Source of the DNA: Aureimonas pseudogalii
GTDB taxonomy: Bacteria; Pseudomonadota; Alphaproteobacteria; Rhizobiales; Rhizobiaceae
Length of the DNA stretch: 64,000 nucleotides
Direction: 5' to 3'
NCBI RefSeq assembly: GCF_014196835.1
Contig: NZ_JACIEK010000008.1
Coordinates: 1 to 64,000 of the forward strand
Each line of letters starts with the position of its first letter. Within the stretch, counting starts at the first letter, position 1. The notes beneath the pieces were generated by a model. The model did not search any database. It was given only the letters and a program-made list of their open reading frames with translations, and was not told where the DNA came from. Positions 24,192 to 34,434 of the stretch are shown here, in pieces. Position numbers and translations under genes: made by a program.

Positions 24192-27100
24192 TCAGGAGCA
24201 GCCGCTGGTCGAGCCGCAGGTGTCGCATTTCAGGCAGGTGCCGTTGCGGACCATGGTGAAGTTCGAGCATTCCGAGCAGCTGTCGCCCGTGTAGCCCTTC
24301 ATCATCGCCTGGACCCGGCGTTCGGCGCTCGTCGCCTTCGGCGCGGTTTCGACGCGCGAGACGTCGCGATCGGAGGCCGGGAAGGCCAGCGGGCTGTCGA
24401 ACAACCCTTGCGCCGGCGAGACGTCGGCGACGGGAGCGGGCTCGGCGAGCGGCGCGCTCTCGTAGTCGCGCTTGAACGCCGCCGCCTGATTGCCGGCCCC
24501 GCCGGCGCGCGGCGCCAGCGCGGTGGGTGCCGCGCTGCGCGACACCGTGGCGAGCGCGGTCGGCGCCGCCATAACGGGCGTCACGGTGGGCTTCGGCGCC
24601 GGAGCGGCCGGCGCCGCGCCGGCCGAACCCTGCGGGTCGGTGGAGGAGACGAGGCGGAACTTCGCGGTCTGGCCGCGCACCATGCCCGACGAGATCGGCA
24701 GCGGCGCCGGCTTGTCGCCTTCTACGCCGCGACCGATGGTCGAGGCGCCGAAATCCTCCGGCTGGACATGGGCGAGGTCGTGGCGGCCGAGATAGGAGAC
24801 CGCCAGCTCGCGGAACACATAGTCAAGGATCGACGTCGCGTTCTTGATCGCCTCGTTGCCCTGCACCATGCCGGCCGGCTCGAAGCGCGTGAAGGTGAAG
24901 GCCTCCACGTATTCGTCGAGCGGCACGCCGAACTGCAGGCCGAGCGAGATCGCGATGGCGAAATTGTTCATCATCGCGCGGAAGGCGGCGCCTTCCTTGT
25001 GCATGTCGATGAAGATCTCGCCGATGCGCCCGTCGTCGAACTCGCCGGTGCGCAGGTAGACCTTGTGCCCGCCGACGATCGCCTTCTGGGTGTAGCCCTT
25101 GCGGCGGTTCGGCAGCTTCTCACGGTCGCGCACGACCTTCTCGACGATGCGCTCGACGATGCGCTCGGCGACTTCCACCGCGCGCGCCGGGGCCGGGGAG
25201 GCCATCAGCGCCTCGGCGGCCTCCTGCACCACGTCGTCCTCGTCCTCGTCGTCCGCCAGAAGCGAGGCGTTCAGCGGCTGCGAGAGCTTGGAGCCGTCGC
25301 GGTAGAGCGCGTTGGCCTTCAGCGCCAGCTTCCACGACAGCATGTAGGCGGCGTTGCAGTCCTCCACCGTGGCGTCGTTCGGCATGTTGATCGTCTTGGA
25401 GATCGCGCCGGAGATGAAGGGCTGCGAGGCCGCCATCATGCGGATGTGCGATTCCACCGAGAGCGAGCGCTTGCCGATGCGCCCGCACGGGCTGGCGCAG
25501 TCGAACACCGCCAGATGCTCGGACTTGAGGAAGGGCGCACCCTCCAGGGTCATCGCGCCGCAGACGTGGACGTTGGCGGCGTCGATGTCCTTGCGCGAGA
25601 AGCCGAGGAAGGGGAGCATCTCGAACGACATGTCGTTCAGCTGCTCGTCGGAGATGCCGAGCACGTCGCGGCAGAAAGCCTCGCCGAGCGTCCACTTGTT
25701 GAAGACGAACTTGATGTCGAAGGCCTGGCCGAGCGCGGCGTTGAGCGCTTCGATCTGCTCGTCGTCGAAGCCCTTGGCGCGCAAGCTGCCCGGGTTCACC
25801 GCCGGGGCCTGGTTCAAATTGCCGTGGCCGACCGCGTAGGCCTCCATCTCGGCAAGCTGCGCCTCGCTGTAGCCGAGCGAACGCAGCGCCTCGGGCACGG
25901 CGCGGTTGATGATCTTAAAGTAGCCGCCGCCGGCGAGCTTCTTGAACTTCACCAGCGCGAAGTCGGGCTCGATGCCGGTCGTGTCGCAGTCCATCACGAG
26001 GCCGATCGTGCCGGTGGGGGCGACGACGGAGACCTGTGCGTTGCGGAAGCCGTGCTTCTCGCCGAGCTCCTGCGCCTGCACCCAGGCTGCCTTGGCGCGG
26101 GCCGAAAGGCGCTTGTCCTTCAGCGAGGAATGGTCGAGCGGCACCGGCTCGACGGCGAGGCCCTCGTAGCCGTTGGCGAGGCCATGGGCGGCGCGGGCGT
26201 GGTTGCGGATGACGCGGCCCATGCTCTCGGCGTTGCGCTCATAGTCCGGGAAGGGGCCGAGCTCACGCGCCATCTCGGCCGAAGTCGCATAGGAGACGCC
26301 GGTCATGATCGCCGAGAGCGCGCCGCAGATCGCCCGGCCTTCGGCGGACGAGTAGGGGATGCCGGCGGTCATCAGCAGGCCGCCGATATTGGCGAAGCCG
26401 AGGCCGAGCGTGCGGTAGTCGAACGAGCGCTGGGCGATCTCCTTCGAGGGGAACTGCGCCATGAGCACGGAGATCTCGAGCACGATCGTCCAGAGCCGCG
26501 TGGCATGCTCGTAGGCGTCGACGTCGAAGCGCGCCGTGCCGGCCGGGCCGGCTTCGCGGAACTGCAGGAGGTTCATCGAGGCGAGATTGCAGGCCGTGTC
26601 GTCGAGGAACATGTACTCGGAGCACGGATTCGAAGCGCGGATCTCGCCTGCCGCCTGGCAGGTGTGCCAGTCGTTGATCGTGGTGTGGAACTGGATGCCG
26701 GGATCGGCAGAGGCCCAGGCGGCATAGCCGATCTGGTCCCACAGCTCGCGGGCCTTGAGGGTCTTGGTCACCTTGCCGGTGGTGCGGCCGACGAGATCGT
26801 GGGTGCCGTCCTGCTCCACGGCCTGGAGGAAGGCGTCGGTGACGCGAACCGAATTGTTCGAGTTCTGGCCGGCGACGGTGAGGTAGGCTTCGCTATCCCA
26901 GTCGGTGTCGTAGATCGGGAAGTCGATGTCGGTGTAGCCCTGGCGCGCGAACTGGATGACGCGCTTGACGTAGTTCTCGGGAACCATCGCCTTCTTGGCG
27001 TCGCGCACGGCGCGCTTGAGCGCCGGGTTCTTCATCGGCTCGAAGCAGTCGCCCTCCGGGCCCTCGCAGTTCACGCAGGCCGCGAGGATGAGCTTCAGGT

Positions 27101-28055
27101 GCTTGGAGACGGTCTTGGAGCCGGTGACGAGAGCGGCGACCTTCTCCTCCTCGCGCACCTTCCACTGGACATATTTCTCGATGTCGGGATGGTCGATGTC
27201 GACCACGACCATCTTGGCGGCGCGGCGCGTGGTGCCGCCCGACTTGATGGCGCCTGCCGCGCGGTCGCCGATCTTGAGGAAGCTCATGAGGCCGGACGAG
27301 CGGCCGCCGCCGGCCAGCTTCTCGCCCTCGCCGCGCAGCGACGAGAAGTTGGAGCCCGTGCCCGAGCCGTACTTGAAGAGGCGCGCCTCGCGCACCCAGA
27401 GATCCATGATGCCGCCCTCGTTGACGAGGTCGTCGGCGACGGACTGGATGAAGCAGGCGTGCGGTTGCGGATGCTCGTAGGACGAGGTCGAGCGCGTCAG
27501 CTCGCCCGTGCGGTAGTCGACGTAGAAATGGCCTTGGCCGGGGCCGTCGATGCAGTAGGCCCAGTGCAGGCCCGTGTTGAACCATTGCGGCGAGTTCGGC
27601 GCGACCTTCTGGGTCGCGAGCATGAAGGCGAGCTCGTCGCGGAAGGCGGATGCGTCGTCCTCGGAGTTGAAGTAGCCGCCCTTCCAGCCCCAATAGGTCC
27701 AGGTTCCAGCGAGACGGTCAAAGACCTGCCGGGCGTCCATCTCCGAGCCATAACGCTCGCCGGCGGGTAGGGCGGCCAGCGCCTCCTCGTCGGCGACCGA
27801 GCGCCAGAGCCAGGAGGGAACGTCGTTCTCCTCGACCTTGCGCAGGATCTTCGGCACGCCGGCCTTGCGGAAGTACTTCTGGGCGAGGATGTCGGACGCC
27901 ACCTGGCTGAACTGCGCGGGCACGTCGATGTCGGCGAGGCGGAAGACCACCGAGCCATCGGGATTGCGGATCTCGCTGGTCGCCTTGCGGAACTCGACGC
28001 CGCCATAGGCGCCCTGGCCCGGCCGCGTGTATCGGCGCTCGATCTTCATGCCCAT
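24192..28055 (-). CDS. nrdJ: Vitamin B12-dependent (class II) ribonucleotide reductase
   Basis: 1287 residues, full length for the long alphaproteobacterial form. Reduces ribonucleotides to deoxyribonucleotides with adenosylcobalamin as radical source, needing no oxygen. Visible hallmarks: [12 protein letters not shown] near residue 140, the active-site region [27 protein letters not shown] with active-site residues, and [20 protein letters not shown]. It ends with the zinc-finger-like Cys cluster CSECSNFT...[17 protein letters not shown] 28055 is chosen from AAGGA eight bases upstream; ATG 28049 is also possible. This is the first core gene right of the defence island. Confidence 0.97.
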   Translation of the reverse strand: MGMKIERRYTRPGQGAYGGVEFRKATSEIRNPDGSVVFRLADIDVPAQFSQVASDILAQKYFRKAGVPKILRKVEENDVPSWLWRSVADEEALAALPAGERYGSEMDARQVFDRLAGTWTYWGWKGGYFNSEDDASAFRDELAFMLATQKVAPNSPQWFNTGLHWAYCIDGPGQGHFYVDYRTGELTRSTSSYEHPQPHACFIQSVADDLVNEGGIMDLWVREARLFKYGSGTGSNFSSLRGEGEKLAGGGRSSGLMSFLKIGDRAAGAIKSGGTTRRAAKMVVVDIDHPDIEKYVQWKVREEEKVAALVTGSKTVSKHLKLILAACVNCEGPEGDCFEPMKNPALKRAVRDAKKAMVPENYVKRVIQFARQGYTDIDFPIYDTDWDSEAYLTVAGQNSNNSVRVTDAFLQAVEQDGTHDLVGRTTGKVTKTLKARELWDQIGYAAWASADPGIQFHTTINDWHTCQAAGEIRASNPCSEYMFLDDTACNLASMNLLQFREAGPAGTARFDVDAYEHATRLWTIVLEISVLMAQFPSKEIAQRSFDYRTLGLGFANIGGLLMTAGIPYSSAEGRAICGALSAIMTGVSYATSAEMARELGPFPDYERNAESMGRVIRNHARAAHGLANGYEGLAVEPVPLDHSSLKDKRLSARAKAAWVQAQELGEKHGFRNAQVSVVAPTGTIGLVMDCDTTGIEPDFALVKFKKLAGGGYFKIINRAVPEALRSLGYSEAQLAEMEAYAVGHGNLNQAPAVNPGSLRAKGFDDEQIEALNAALGQAFDIKFVFNKWTLGEAFCRDVLGISDEQLNDMSFEMLPFLGFSRKDIDAANVHVCGAMTLEGAPFLKSEHLAVFDCASPCGRIGKRSLSVESHIRMMAASQPFISGAISKTINMPNDATVEDCNAAYMLSWKLALKANALYRDGSKLSQPLNASLLADDEDEDDVVQEAAEALMASPAPARAVEVAERIVERIVEKVVRDREKLPNRRKGYTQKAIVGGHKVYLRTGEFDDGRIGEIFIDMHKEGAAFRAMMNNFAIAISLGLQFGVPLDEYVEAFTFTRFEPAGMVQGNEAIKNATSILDYVFRELAVSYLGRHDLAHVQPEDFGASTIGRGVEGDKPAPLPISSGMVRGQTAKFRLVSSTDPQGSAGAAPAAPAPKPTVTPVMAAPTALATVSRSAAPTALAPRAGGAGNQAAAFKRDYESAPLAEPAPVADVSPAQGLFDSPLAFPASDRDVSRVETAPKATSAERRVQAMMKGYTGDSCSECSNFTMVRNGTCLKCDTCGSTSGCS

Positions 28056-28522
28056 AGGTGCATTCCTTCAGCCGATGCGCGAAATCCGTCCGTGCCAATC
28101 GCCGTCGGAGTGGAGCGCTCATTTGGTGAGGCAGCCATAGCTTCCAACAAGCCGTTGTGTCAGCGCCTCTTCATCTCCCTACATATAGTGAATTTCCCGC
28201 TTCGGGCAGATCTTGTCAAACGGGTCGATCGGAGTCCATCGGCTCGCGTTCCGATTCGCTTGGTCCGTGTCAGCGGACGACCGCTGGATTCGTTGGATTT
28301 TCCGTCGTGGCATACAGGCGACCGGAGGCTATGCCACCGGACAGATTCTTTTTTACCATTTGCGAGCCGGTCGAAGGAGCCTGTGGATTGTGAGCATAAG
28401 CCGGCCGATCGCGAGGCGCGCGGCTCCCGGGATCGACAGGTTCGGTCGTCGCGAACGATGCGGCGCAGATGCCGCAGGCCCTGCGCAAGCTTCGCCGATG
28501 GCGCGATCGAAGGGTCATTCAG
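28056..28522. other. Long leader region upstream of nrdJ
   Basis: Nearly 470 bases without a convincing gene between nrdJ and the gpt hairpin. It holds the candidate NrdR boxes listed separately and a TTGACA on the minus strand at 28219-28214, with no good -10 at the right distance. No cobalamin riboswitch core was recognised. Confidence 0.5.
28147..28191 (-). promoter_or_regulatory. Candidate tandem NrdR boxes upstream of nrdJ
   Basis: CCTACATATAGTGA at 28178-28191 is close to the NrdR-box consensus (palindromic, core near CTATATATAG). A weaker box, ACAAGCCGTTGT at 28147-28158, is centred exactly 31 bases away, the spacing typical of paired NrdR sites. They lie about 95-135 bases ahead of nrdJ. 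NrdR represses ribonucleotide reductase genes when dATP is plentiful. The second box is weak, so the pair needs comparison with relatives. Confidence 0.4.
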
Positions 28523-28559
28523 GGAGCCGTTGCCGTTTTCCCTCTTGGAGAACGGCTCC
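28523..28559 (-). terminator. Hairpin downstream of gpt
   Basis: GGAGCCGTT and AACGGCTCC form a perfect 9-bp stem with a 19-base loop just past the gpt stop codon. There is no strong T-run in the direction of gpt transcription, so termination efficiency is uncertain. Confidence 0.4.
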
Positions 28560-28566
28560 TGCAATT

Positions 28567-29064
28567 TCAGCCCGCCGAGCCCTTGGCGATCGGCGCCTGG
28601 AAGGTCAGACCGAGATCCCAAGGAAAGAAGATCCAGGTGTCCTGGCTCACCTCGGTGATGAACGTGTCCACCAGCGGCCGGCCCTTCGGCTTGGCGTAGA
28701 CGGTGGCGAAATGGGCCTTCGGCAGCATGGCGCGCACGAGTGCGGCGGTCTTGCCGGTGTCGGTGAGGTCGTCGACGATCAGGATGCCGTCGCCGTCGTC
28801 CTCGCGCAGGGCCGGGGCGATGTCCTTGAGAACGCGCAATTCCCCTTGCGTGTCGTAGTCGTGATACGAGGCGATGCAGACCGTCTCGATCAGCCGCGTC
28901 CCGAGTTCGCGCGCGATGATCGCAGCCGGCACGAGGCCGCCGCGGGTGATGCAGACGATCGCCTTCCACTCCTGCCGCTGGCCGGCAAGCCGCCAGGCGA
29001 GGGCGCGCGCGTCGCGGTGAAACTGCTCCCAGGACACGGGAAAGGATTTCTCGGGCGCGGACAT
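28567..29064 (-). CDS. gpt: Xanthine (xanthine-guanine) phosphoribosyltransferase
   Basis: 165 residues, normal length for Gpt. Salvages xanthine and guanine to nucleotides with PRPP, in the cytoplasm. The PRPP-binding motif [13 protein letters not shown] lies near residue 85 and the early [12 protein letters not shown] near residue 35. ATG 29064 has GAGGAG eight bases upstream; the upstream extension of the open frame is low-complexity Arg-rich sequence and was rejected. Its transcription is divergent from the LssY-C gene. Confidence 0.93.
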   Translation of the reverse strand: MSAPEKSFPVSWEQFHRDARALAWRLAGQRQEWKAIVCITRGGLVPAAIIARELGTRLIETVCIASYHDYDTQGELRVLKDIAPALREDDGDGILIVDDLTDTGKTAALVRAMLPKAHFATVYAKPKGRPLVDTFITEVSQDTWIFFPWDLGLTFQAPIAKGSAG

Positions 29065-29165
29065 CGCAACACTCCTCAGGGCTGGCCGCTGCGATAGCTT
29101 GTCGCGAATGCGGGAGCAAGGTTCGCCGGTCGGTCCGGCGCCGCCGCACGGGGGAAGGCGAGGCG

Positions 29166-29873
29166 ATGGCACGACGGCATCGGACACGATACGCGCTGCT
29201 GACCGGCCTCGGCCTCGTCGTCCTCTATGCCCTCTGCGCCTATGTCGTGCTGCCGCGGTTCTGGACCCAGTACGACGCGCGAAGCGGCGGCACGCTGCGG
29301 CCCATGGTGACGGCAACGCTCGACGGCCGGCCGGGCGATCCCATCAATATCGGCCTGCTCGGCACGCGCGGCGACGTCGAAGCCGCGATGGCGGCGGCGG
29401 GCTGGTATCCGGCCGATCCGGTCACCGTTCTTTCGAGCCTTCGCATCGCCGCGAGCGTCCTGTTCGACCGCGCCTATCGCCAAGCGCCGGTCAGTCCGCT
29501 TCTCTACGAGGGGCAGGTGGAAGCGCTGGCCTTCGAGAAGCCGGTGGGCGGGAGCGCCGATCGGCGCCAGCACGTGCGCTTCTGGCGGATGTCGCCGGGC
29601 GACGACACCGAGGCGCCGCTCTGGCTGGGCTCGGTCACCTTCGACGCGGGCGTCGGCTTCAGCCACTACACGGGCGCCGTGACCCACGACATCGCGCCCG
29701 AGATCGACGAAGCGCGCAGTGCGCTCGTGAACGACCTCCAGCACGCCGGCCGCGTCGCCGCTCTGCGGATGGAAACCGGCATCGGCGCCACCGCGAACGG
29801 GCGCAACGGCGAGGGCTCGCCCTATCGCACCGACGGCATGGCCTCGATCGTCACGCTTTCGCCGCACCCGTAG
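29166..29873 (+). CDS. LssY C-terminal-domain membrane-anchored protein
   Basis: 235 residues with one N-terminal transmembrane helix (about 10-30) followed by a periplasmic domain. [26 protein letters not shown] (start at about residue 60, quoted in part), then RRQHVRFWR and LWLGSVTFD, are typical of the LssY_C domain. Its biochemical role is unknown. The last 23 bases overlap the convergent CinA-like gene. Confidence 0.75.
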   Translation: MARRHRTRYALLTGLGLVVLYALCAYVVLPRFWTQYDARSGGTLRPMVTATLDGRPGDPINIGLLGTRGDVEAAMAAAGWYPADPVTVLSSLRIAASVLFDRAYRQAPVSPLLYEGQVEALAFEKPVGGSADRRQHVRFWRMSPGDDTEAPLWLGSVTFDAGVGFSHYTGAVTHDIAPEIDEARSALVNDLQHAGRVAALRMETGIGATANGRNGEGSPYRTDGMASIVTLSPHP

Positions 29874-30615
29874 CAGCCGAAACGGTCGCGATCATCGCCT
29901 CGACCTCGACGCGCGCCGCCTCGATCGCGGCTGGATCGCGCGAGCGGATCACGAGTTCGGTGGAGTAGCGTTGGCCGTCGAACTTCGGATAGGAGCCGAT
30001 CGCGGTGCCGGGATGGCGCTTCTGGATCTCGCCGAGCGGGCCGCCGATGTCGCCTTCGCCAAGTGGACAGGTGATTGCGACGCTCTGGATCGCCGGACCG
30101 CTCGGCAGCGTCGGCAATACGTTGTCGAGCATCGCGGCGAAGATCGACGGCACGCCGGCCATGACGAAGACGTTCTCGACGCGAAAGCCGGGCGCGACCG
30201 AAATCGGGTTGTCGATCAGCGAGGCGCCTTCGGGGGTGCGCGCCATGCGCTGGCGCGCCTCGGTGTAGGGCAGGTCGCGCGAGCGATAGGAGGCCGCGAG
30301 GCGCTCGTTCGCTTGCCGGTGCACCGTCACGGGCAGGCCGAAGGCCGCGCCGATGGCGTCGGCCGTGATGTCGTCATGCGTCGGGCCGATGCCGCCGGAG
30401 GTGAACACGAAATCGTAGGTGGTCCGCAAGGCATTCAGCGCCTCGACGATCGCCGGGGTCTCGTCCGGCACGATGCGAACCTCCTTCAGGTCGATGCCGG
30501 CCAGCGTCAGCACCGAGGCCAGGTGCCCGATGTTGCGGTCCTTCGTGCGCCCCGACAGGATCTCGTCGCCAATGGCCAGCATGGCGGCGCGGGGGGCGGG
30601 ATGGGTATCGCTCAT
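29851..30615 (-). CDS. Molybdopterin-binding CinA/MoaB-like protein
   Basis: 254 residues from ATG 30615 with AAGGAG eight bases upstream. The N-terminal 170 residues form the MoCF/MoaB-like fold: [20 protein letters not shown], then [14 protein letters not shown]. It corresponds to the N-terminal part of CinA without the C-terminal amidohydrolase (PncC) domain, as is common in this order where the two are separate genes. Possible role is ADP-ribose or nicotinamide-nucleotide metabolism; molybdopterin binding is a fold-based name only. Confidence 0.85.
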   Translation of the reverse strand: MSDTHPAPRAAMLAIGDEILSGRTKDRNIGHLASVLTLAGIDLKEVRIVPDETPAIVEALNALRTTYDFVFTSGGIGPTHDDITADAIGAAFGLPVTVHRQANERLAASYRSRDLPYTEARQRMARTPEGASLIDNPISVAPGFRVENVFVMAGVPSIFAAMLDNVLPTLPSGPAIQSVAITCPLGEGDIGGPLGEIQKRHPGTAIGSYPKFDGQRYSTELVIRSRDPAAIEAARVEVEAMIATVSAATGAAKA

Positions 30616-30816
30616 CGGAAGCTCCTTCGTCGGGGAAGGCTGCAGATGATCCTGCGCCGCCGAAGCGCAAGGGGATGGAGGAAGGGGCTGCGGCGAAGAC
30701 GCACCGTCACCGTGCCGCGTCTCGCTTTCCGCCGGCGGACGCGCTCTATCTCCCGCCGAGGCCCACGACCCGGAGGCCGTTTCAACATCCGGGCTCCAGC
30801 AGCAAGGTGGACCGCG

Positions 30817-31413
30817 ATGGCGAAGGTTCTCGTTCTCTATTATTCCAGCTACGGTCATATCGAAGCGATGGCCAAGGCCGTCGCGGAGGGCGCGAGCAGT
30901 GCCGGCGCCGAGGTCGACGTCAAGCGCGTACCCGAGACGGTTCCCGCCGAAGTGGCGCAGGCTTCGCACTTCAAGACCGACCACGACTTTCCCGAGGCGC
31001 AGCCGGACGACCTCGCGAACTACGACGCGATCATCGTGGGCACGCCGACGCGGTACGGCAACATGGCCTCGCAGATGGCGACGTTCTTCGATCGCACGGG
31101 CGGTCTGTGGGCACAGGGAAAGCTGATCGGCAAGGTCGGCGGCGTGTTCTCGTCGTCCGCCACCCAGCATGGCGGCAACGAGGCGACGATCTTCTCGGTC
31201 CACAAGACGCTGCTGCATCACGGCCTGATCATCGTCGGCCTGCCCTATTCATTCCAGGGGCAAATGGCGATGGACCAGATCGTCGGCGGCTCGCCCTACG
31301 GCGCCACGACGATCGCGGCGGGCGACGGCTCGCGCATGCCGAGCGCGATCGAGCTCGACGGCGCCCGCTTCCAGGGCAAGCACATCGCCGAGATCGCCGC
31401 CAAGCTCGCTTGA
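30817..31413 (+). CDS. wrbA: NAD(P)H:quinone oxidoreductase, WrbA type
   Basis: 198 residues, the usual length. A flavodoxin-like FMN enzyme that reduces quinones by two electrons, guarding against redox cycling. It begins [20 protein letters not shown] (FMN phosphate loop), has [13 protein letters not shown] near residue 77 and [19 protein letters not shown] near 130, all WrbA signatures. ATG 30817 is preceded by AAGG. Followed by a good terminator. Confidence 0.95.
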   Translation: MAKVLVLYYSSYGHIEAMAKAVAEGASSAGAEVDVKRVPETVPAEVAQASHFKTDHDFPEAQPDDLANYDAIIVGTPTRYGNMASQMATFFDRTGGLWAQGKLIGKVGGVFSSSATQHGGNEATIFSVHKTLLHHGLIIVGLPYSFQGQMAMDQIVGGSPYGATTIAAGDGSRMPSAIELDGARFQGKHIAEIAAKLA

Positions 31414-31441
31414 GCGCGCGACGTCGAACGATGGATGCAGG

Positions 31442-31474
31442 AAAGCCGCCGGGGAGCGATCCTCGGCGGCTTTT
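31442..31474 (+). terminator. Rho-independent terminator of wrbA
   Basis: AAAGCCGCCG and CGGCGGCTTT form a perfect 10-bp stem with a 12-base loop, ending in TTTT, about 30 bases after the wrbA stop. Confidence 0.8.
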
Positions 31475-31518
31475 CAGATGAAACGATGGGCGAGAACCGA
31501 TGGGGCCTCAGCCCGCCA

Positions 31519-31725
31519 TCAGGCGAGAGCGTCCAACCATGCGGGGTCGCGTTCCCCACGCCGAACCTCGTGGAAGTCCCGTTCCAAGGCCTCGCGGAGG
31601 CTGTCGAATGCGTGATTGTCGCTCTGGAGCTGGCGGAGAAGAGTGCCGACCGTCTCGTCGGGAAGTTCGAGCCATTCGTCGGACTGGACGGGCGGTGCCT
31701 GCGATATGCGATGACTGGCTGGCAT
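31519..31725 (-). CDS. Small hypothetical protein
   Basis: 68 residues from ATG 31725 with an excellent GGGGAGG six bases upstream. Begins MPASHRISQAPPVQ and is acidic and helical afterwards (LREALERDFHEVRRG), ending WLDALA. No domain recognised. The strong ribosome binding site is the main argument that it is real. Confidence 0.5.
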   Translation of the reverse strand: MPASHRISQAPPVQSDEWLELPDETVGTLLRQLQSDNHAFDSLREALERDFHEVRRGERDPAWLDALA

Positions 31726-32083
31726 GAACGTCCTCCCCGAACTCTCCCGAATTTCTTCGATCTGTGTGTCGATCACATCACACCGGCATCCCTTCGACAA
31801 GTCCTCAGCAGTCGTCCCTAAGCACTTTAACCAAACCGTCATGTTTCATACGGCCGGCTTCTCCTCAGACAATTACAGTTGAACGACCGTTCTAGATTTG
31901 TCTTCAACAACGCTCGACGGGAATTCATCCGCTTCTGGCAAAAGCGTCCGCCCGGTCCATTCCTTTCCGAAAGAATTGCCGTGGGGGCCTCGATGGCGCC
32001 GACTGCGACATCCTCGGCCGATCTCGCGCAGGCCCGAGCGAGTTGCCGAGGTCTCGACCTCCCGCGCGAACCGGGAAGGCAGG
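31726..32083. other. Region between small hypothetical gene and tRNA-Leu
   Basis: About 360 bases; short frames exist but none has support. TTTAACCAAACCG around 31827 is locally AT-richer, and may belong to the promoter of the leftward small gene. Confidence 0.4.
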
Positions 32084-32170
32084 TGGTGCGGACTGCGGGG
32101 CTCGAACCCGCAAGCCCTTGCGGGCGAGGGGTTTTAAGCCCCTTGTGTCTACCGGTTTCACCAAGTCCGC
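32084..32170 (-). tRNA. tRNA-Leu (anticodon UAA)
   Basis: Reading the minus strand, GCGGACT at 32170-32164 pairs with AGTCCGC at 32094-32088, followed by A and an encoded CCA. The anticodon loop is CTTAAAA with anticodon TAA, flanked by AGGGG/CCCCT. A long variable arm is present and the T arm carries GGTTCGAGCC. 87 bases including CCA. Confidence 0.95.
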
Positions 32171-32357
32171 ATGCTGGCGCTGCGCCGCGGGGATACCGTC
32201 CCAAGTAGAAGGCGGCGCTCGCATGATGCGAGCGATACCCCGTCCCGGTCGTCGTCTCAATCCTTCCCGTTCGTCATGCCGCGACCCGGGCGTTTGGATT
32301 TCGCGGGCCTTCGAGGTTAAGCGTGTCGTTCAAGCCAACGAGCAGGGACATGACGCC

Positions 32358-34148
32358 ATGACGATCGAGCGCTTCGAGGACGTCGCCCCGCGGCTGGTCG
32401 ACGTGGCGATGGGACGCACCCCCGCCGACCTCGTGATCCGCGGCGCACGCTGGCTGAACGTCCACTCCGGCGAGATCCTGCCGGACACGGACATCGCCGT
32501 GGTCGCCGGGCGCTTCGCCTATTGCGGCCCCGACGCCTCGCACGCGATCGGGCCGAATACCGTGATCGTCGAGGCAGCGGGGCGAACCGTCGTGCCCGGC
32601 CTCTGCGACGCCCACATGCATGTGGAAAGTGGCATGGTGACCGTCACGGAGTTCTGCCGGGCGGTGATGCCGCACGGCACGACCTCGATGTTCATCGATC
32701 CGCACGAGATCGCCAACGTGCTCGGCCTCGCGGGCGTGCGCCTCATGCACGACGAGGCGCTGGGGCAGCCGATCAACGTGTGGACGCAGATGCCGTCCTG
32801 CGTGCCCTCGGCGCCGGGGCTGGAGGAGGCGGGCGCGATAATCTCGCCGGCCGACGTCGCCGAGGCGATGACCTGGCCGGGCATCATCGGGCTCGGCGAG
32901 GTCATGAACTTCCCGGGCGTCGCCGCCAACGATCCGACCATGGTCGGCGCCATCGCCGCGACGCGCCGGGCCGGGCGCACGGTCGGCGGGCACTACGCCT
33001 CGCCCGATCTCGGCCGCGCCTTCCACGGCTACGTCGCGGGCGGGCCGGCCGACGACCACGAGGGCACCCGCGCCGAGGATGCCGTCGCGCGCGTGCGGCA
33101 GGGCATGAAGGCGATGCTGCGCTTGGGGTCGGCTTGGTACGACGTCGCCGAGCAGATCAAGGCCGTGACCGAGATGGGCCTCGACTCCCGGCACTTCATC
33201 CTCTGCACCGACGACTGCCATTCCGGCACGCTCATCCGCGAGGGGCACATGGACCGCGTGGTGCGCCATGCGATCGCGCAGGGGTTGAAGCCCGTGACCG
33301 CCATCCAGATGGCGACGATCAACACCGCCGAGCATTTCGGCCTGGAGCGCGAGATCGGGTCGGTGACGCCGGGGCGGCGCGCCGACTTTCTTCTCGTCTC
33401 CGACCTCGCGGCGCTGCGGATCGACGCCGTCTACGCGCGCGGCGTGCTCGTCGCCGAGGCGGGACGGCTGGCGATCGACGTTCCCGCCTATCCCTATCCC
33501 GACAGCGCCAAGAACACGGTCCGCCTCGGACGGCAATTGGCGGCGGCGGACTTCACGCTCGAAGCGCCCGCCGGGCGCAACGAGGTGACGGCGCGCGTCA
33601 TCGGCGTGGTCGAGAACCAGGCCCCGACGCGGGCGCTCACCGTGACGCTGCCGGTGATCGACGGCGAGGTGCCCGGCGACCTCGCGCAGGACGTCTGCCG
33701 CATCGCCCTCGTCGAGCGCCACCGCGCCACCGGCACCGTCACCAACGCCTTCGTCTCCGGCTTCGGCTATCGCGGCCGTTGCGCGATGGCTTCCACCGTC
33801 GCGCATGACAGCCATCACATGATCGTCGTCGGCACGGATGCCGCCTCGATGGCGCAGGCCGCCAACCGCTTGGGAGACGTCGGCGGCGGCGTCGTCTTCT
33901 TTGCGGACGGCGAGGAGAAGGCGCTGATCGAGATGCCGGTCGCCGGGCTCATGTCGGTGGAGCGGGCCGAGATCGTCGCCGAGAAGGCCGACCGGCTGAT
34001 CGCGGCGATGCGCGAGGCCGGCTGCACGCTGAACAACGCCTACATGCAGCACTCGCTGCTGGCGCTGGTGGTGATCCCGTCGCTGCGCATTTCCGACAAG
34101 GGGCTGGTCGACGTCGATCGGTTCGAGATCGTCGACGTCTTCGTATGA
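32358..34148 (+). CDS. ade: Adenine deaminase
   Basis: 596 residues, normal for bacterial Ade. Hydrolyses adenine to hypoxanthine and ammonia in purine salvage, with a binuclear metal site. Amidohydrolase motifs: GLCDAHMHVESGMVT near residue 80, DPHEIANVLG near 115, and ILCTDDCHSGTLIREGH near 285, then the C-terminal domain with VSGFGYRGRCAM and VAHDSHHMIVVG. ATG 32358 was chosen as the family start; the frame is open upstream through the tRNA region, which cannot be coding. Confidence 0.95.
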   Translation: MTIERFEDVAPRLVDVAMGRTPADLVIRGARWLNVHSGEILPDTDIAVVAGRFAYCGPDASHAIGPNTVIVEAAGRTVVPGLCDAHMHVESGMVTVTEFCRAVMPHGTTSMFIDPHEIANVLGLAGVRLMHDEALGQPINVWTQMPSCVPSAPGLEEAGAIISPADVAEAMTWPGIIGLGEVMNFPGVAANDPTMVGAIAATRRAGRTVGGHYASPDLGRAFHGYVAGGPADDHEGTRAEDAVARVRQGMKAMLRLGSAWYDVAEQIKAVTEMGLDSRHFILCTDDCHSGTLIREGHMDRVVRHAIAQGLKPVTAIQMATINTAEHFGLEREIGSVTPGRRADFLLVSDLAALRIDAVYARGVLVAEAGRLAIDVPAYPYPDSAKNTVRLGRQLAAADFTLEAPAGRNEVTARVIGVVENQAPTRALTVTLPVIDGEVPGDLAQDVCRIALVERHRATGTVTNAFVSGFGYRGRCAMASTVAHDSHHMIVVGTDAASMAQAANRLGDVGGGVVFFADGEEKALIEMPVAGLMSVERAEIVAEKADRLIAAMREAGCTLNNAYMQHSLLALVVIPSLRISDKGLVDVDRFEIVDVFV

Positions 34149-34434
34149 CGCCGGGCTCGCTTTACAAAAGACGCGGGATCGCCGATGGACGTTTGGTCGG
34201 CAACGGGAGAGCGGAAAGGGGACGTGCGATGGCATTGAAATCATCGATCGGCGGAGCAACGTTCCCGATTATCGGCGCCGGCGCTCTCTAGCCCGTCCGC
34301 TGTTCGCAGCTGCGGCGCCGAGCGCGTCCGGCTCGCGTCGGTCCGATCGAATGGTCGGCACGCCGCGTTCGCTCCCGAACCTTTCCCGAAGTCCGGCCCC
34401 CGAGCGGCGGACTTCCGACCGAAATGTCCCGTCG
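34149..34434. other. Gap upstream of ilvA
   Basis: 286 bases; no gene recognised and no clear promoter picked out. Confidence 0.35.

Noticed and set aside
24162-27770. A 1202-codon open frame on the plus strand opposite nrdJ
   Set aside because: It is the antisense shadow of a highly GC-biased gene; its translation is low-complexity and nrdJ is certain.
28056-28522. Cobalamin riboswitch upstream of the B12-dependent reductase
   Set aside because: The B12-box core and surrounding helices were not found on the minus strand; NrdR boxes explain the region better.
32084-32170. tRNA-Leu as the attachment site of the defence island
   Set aside because: The tRNA lies 8 kb inside core genes and no direct repeat of its 3' end was noticed near the island.
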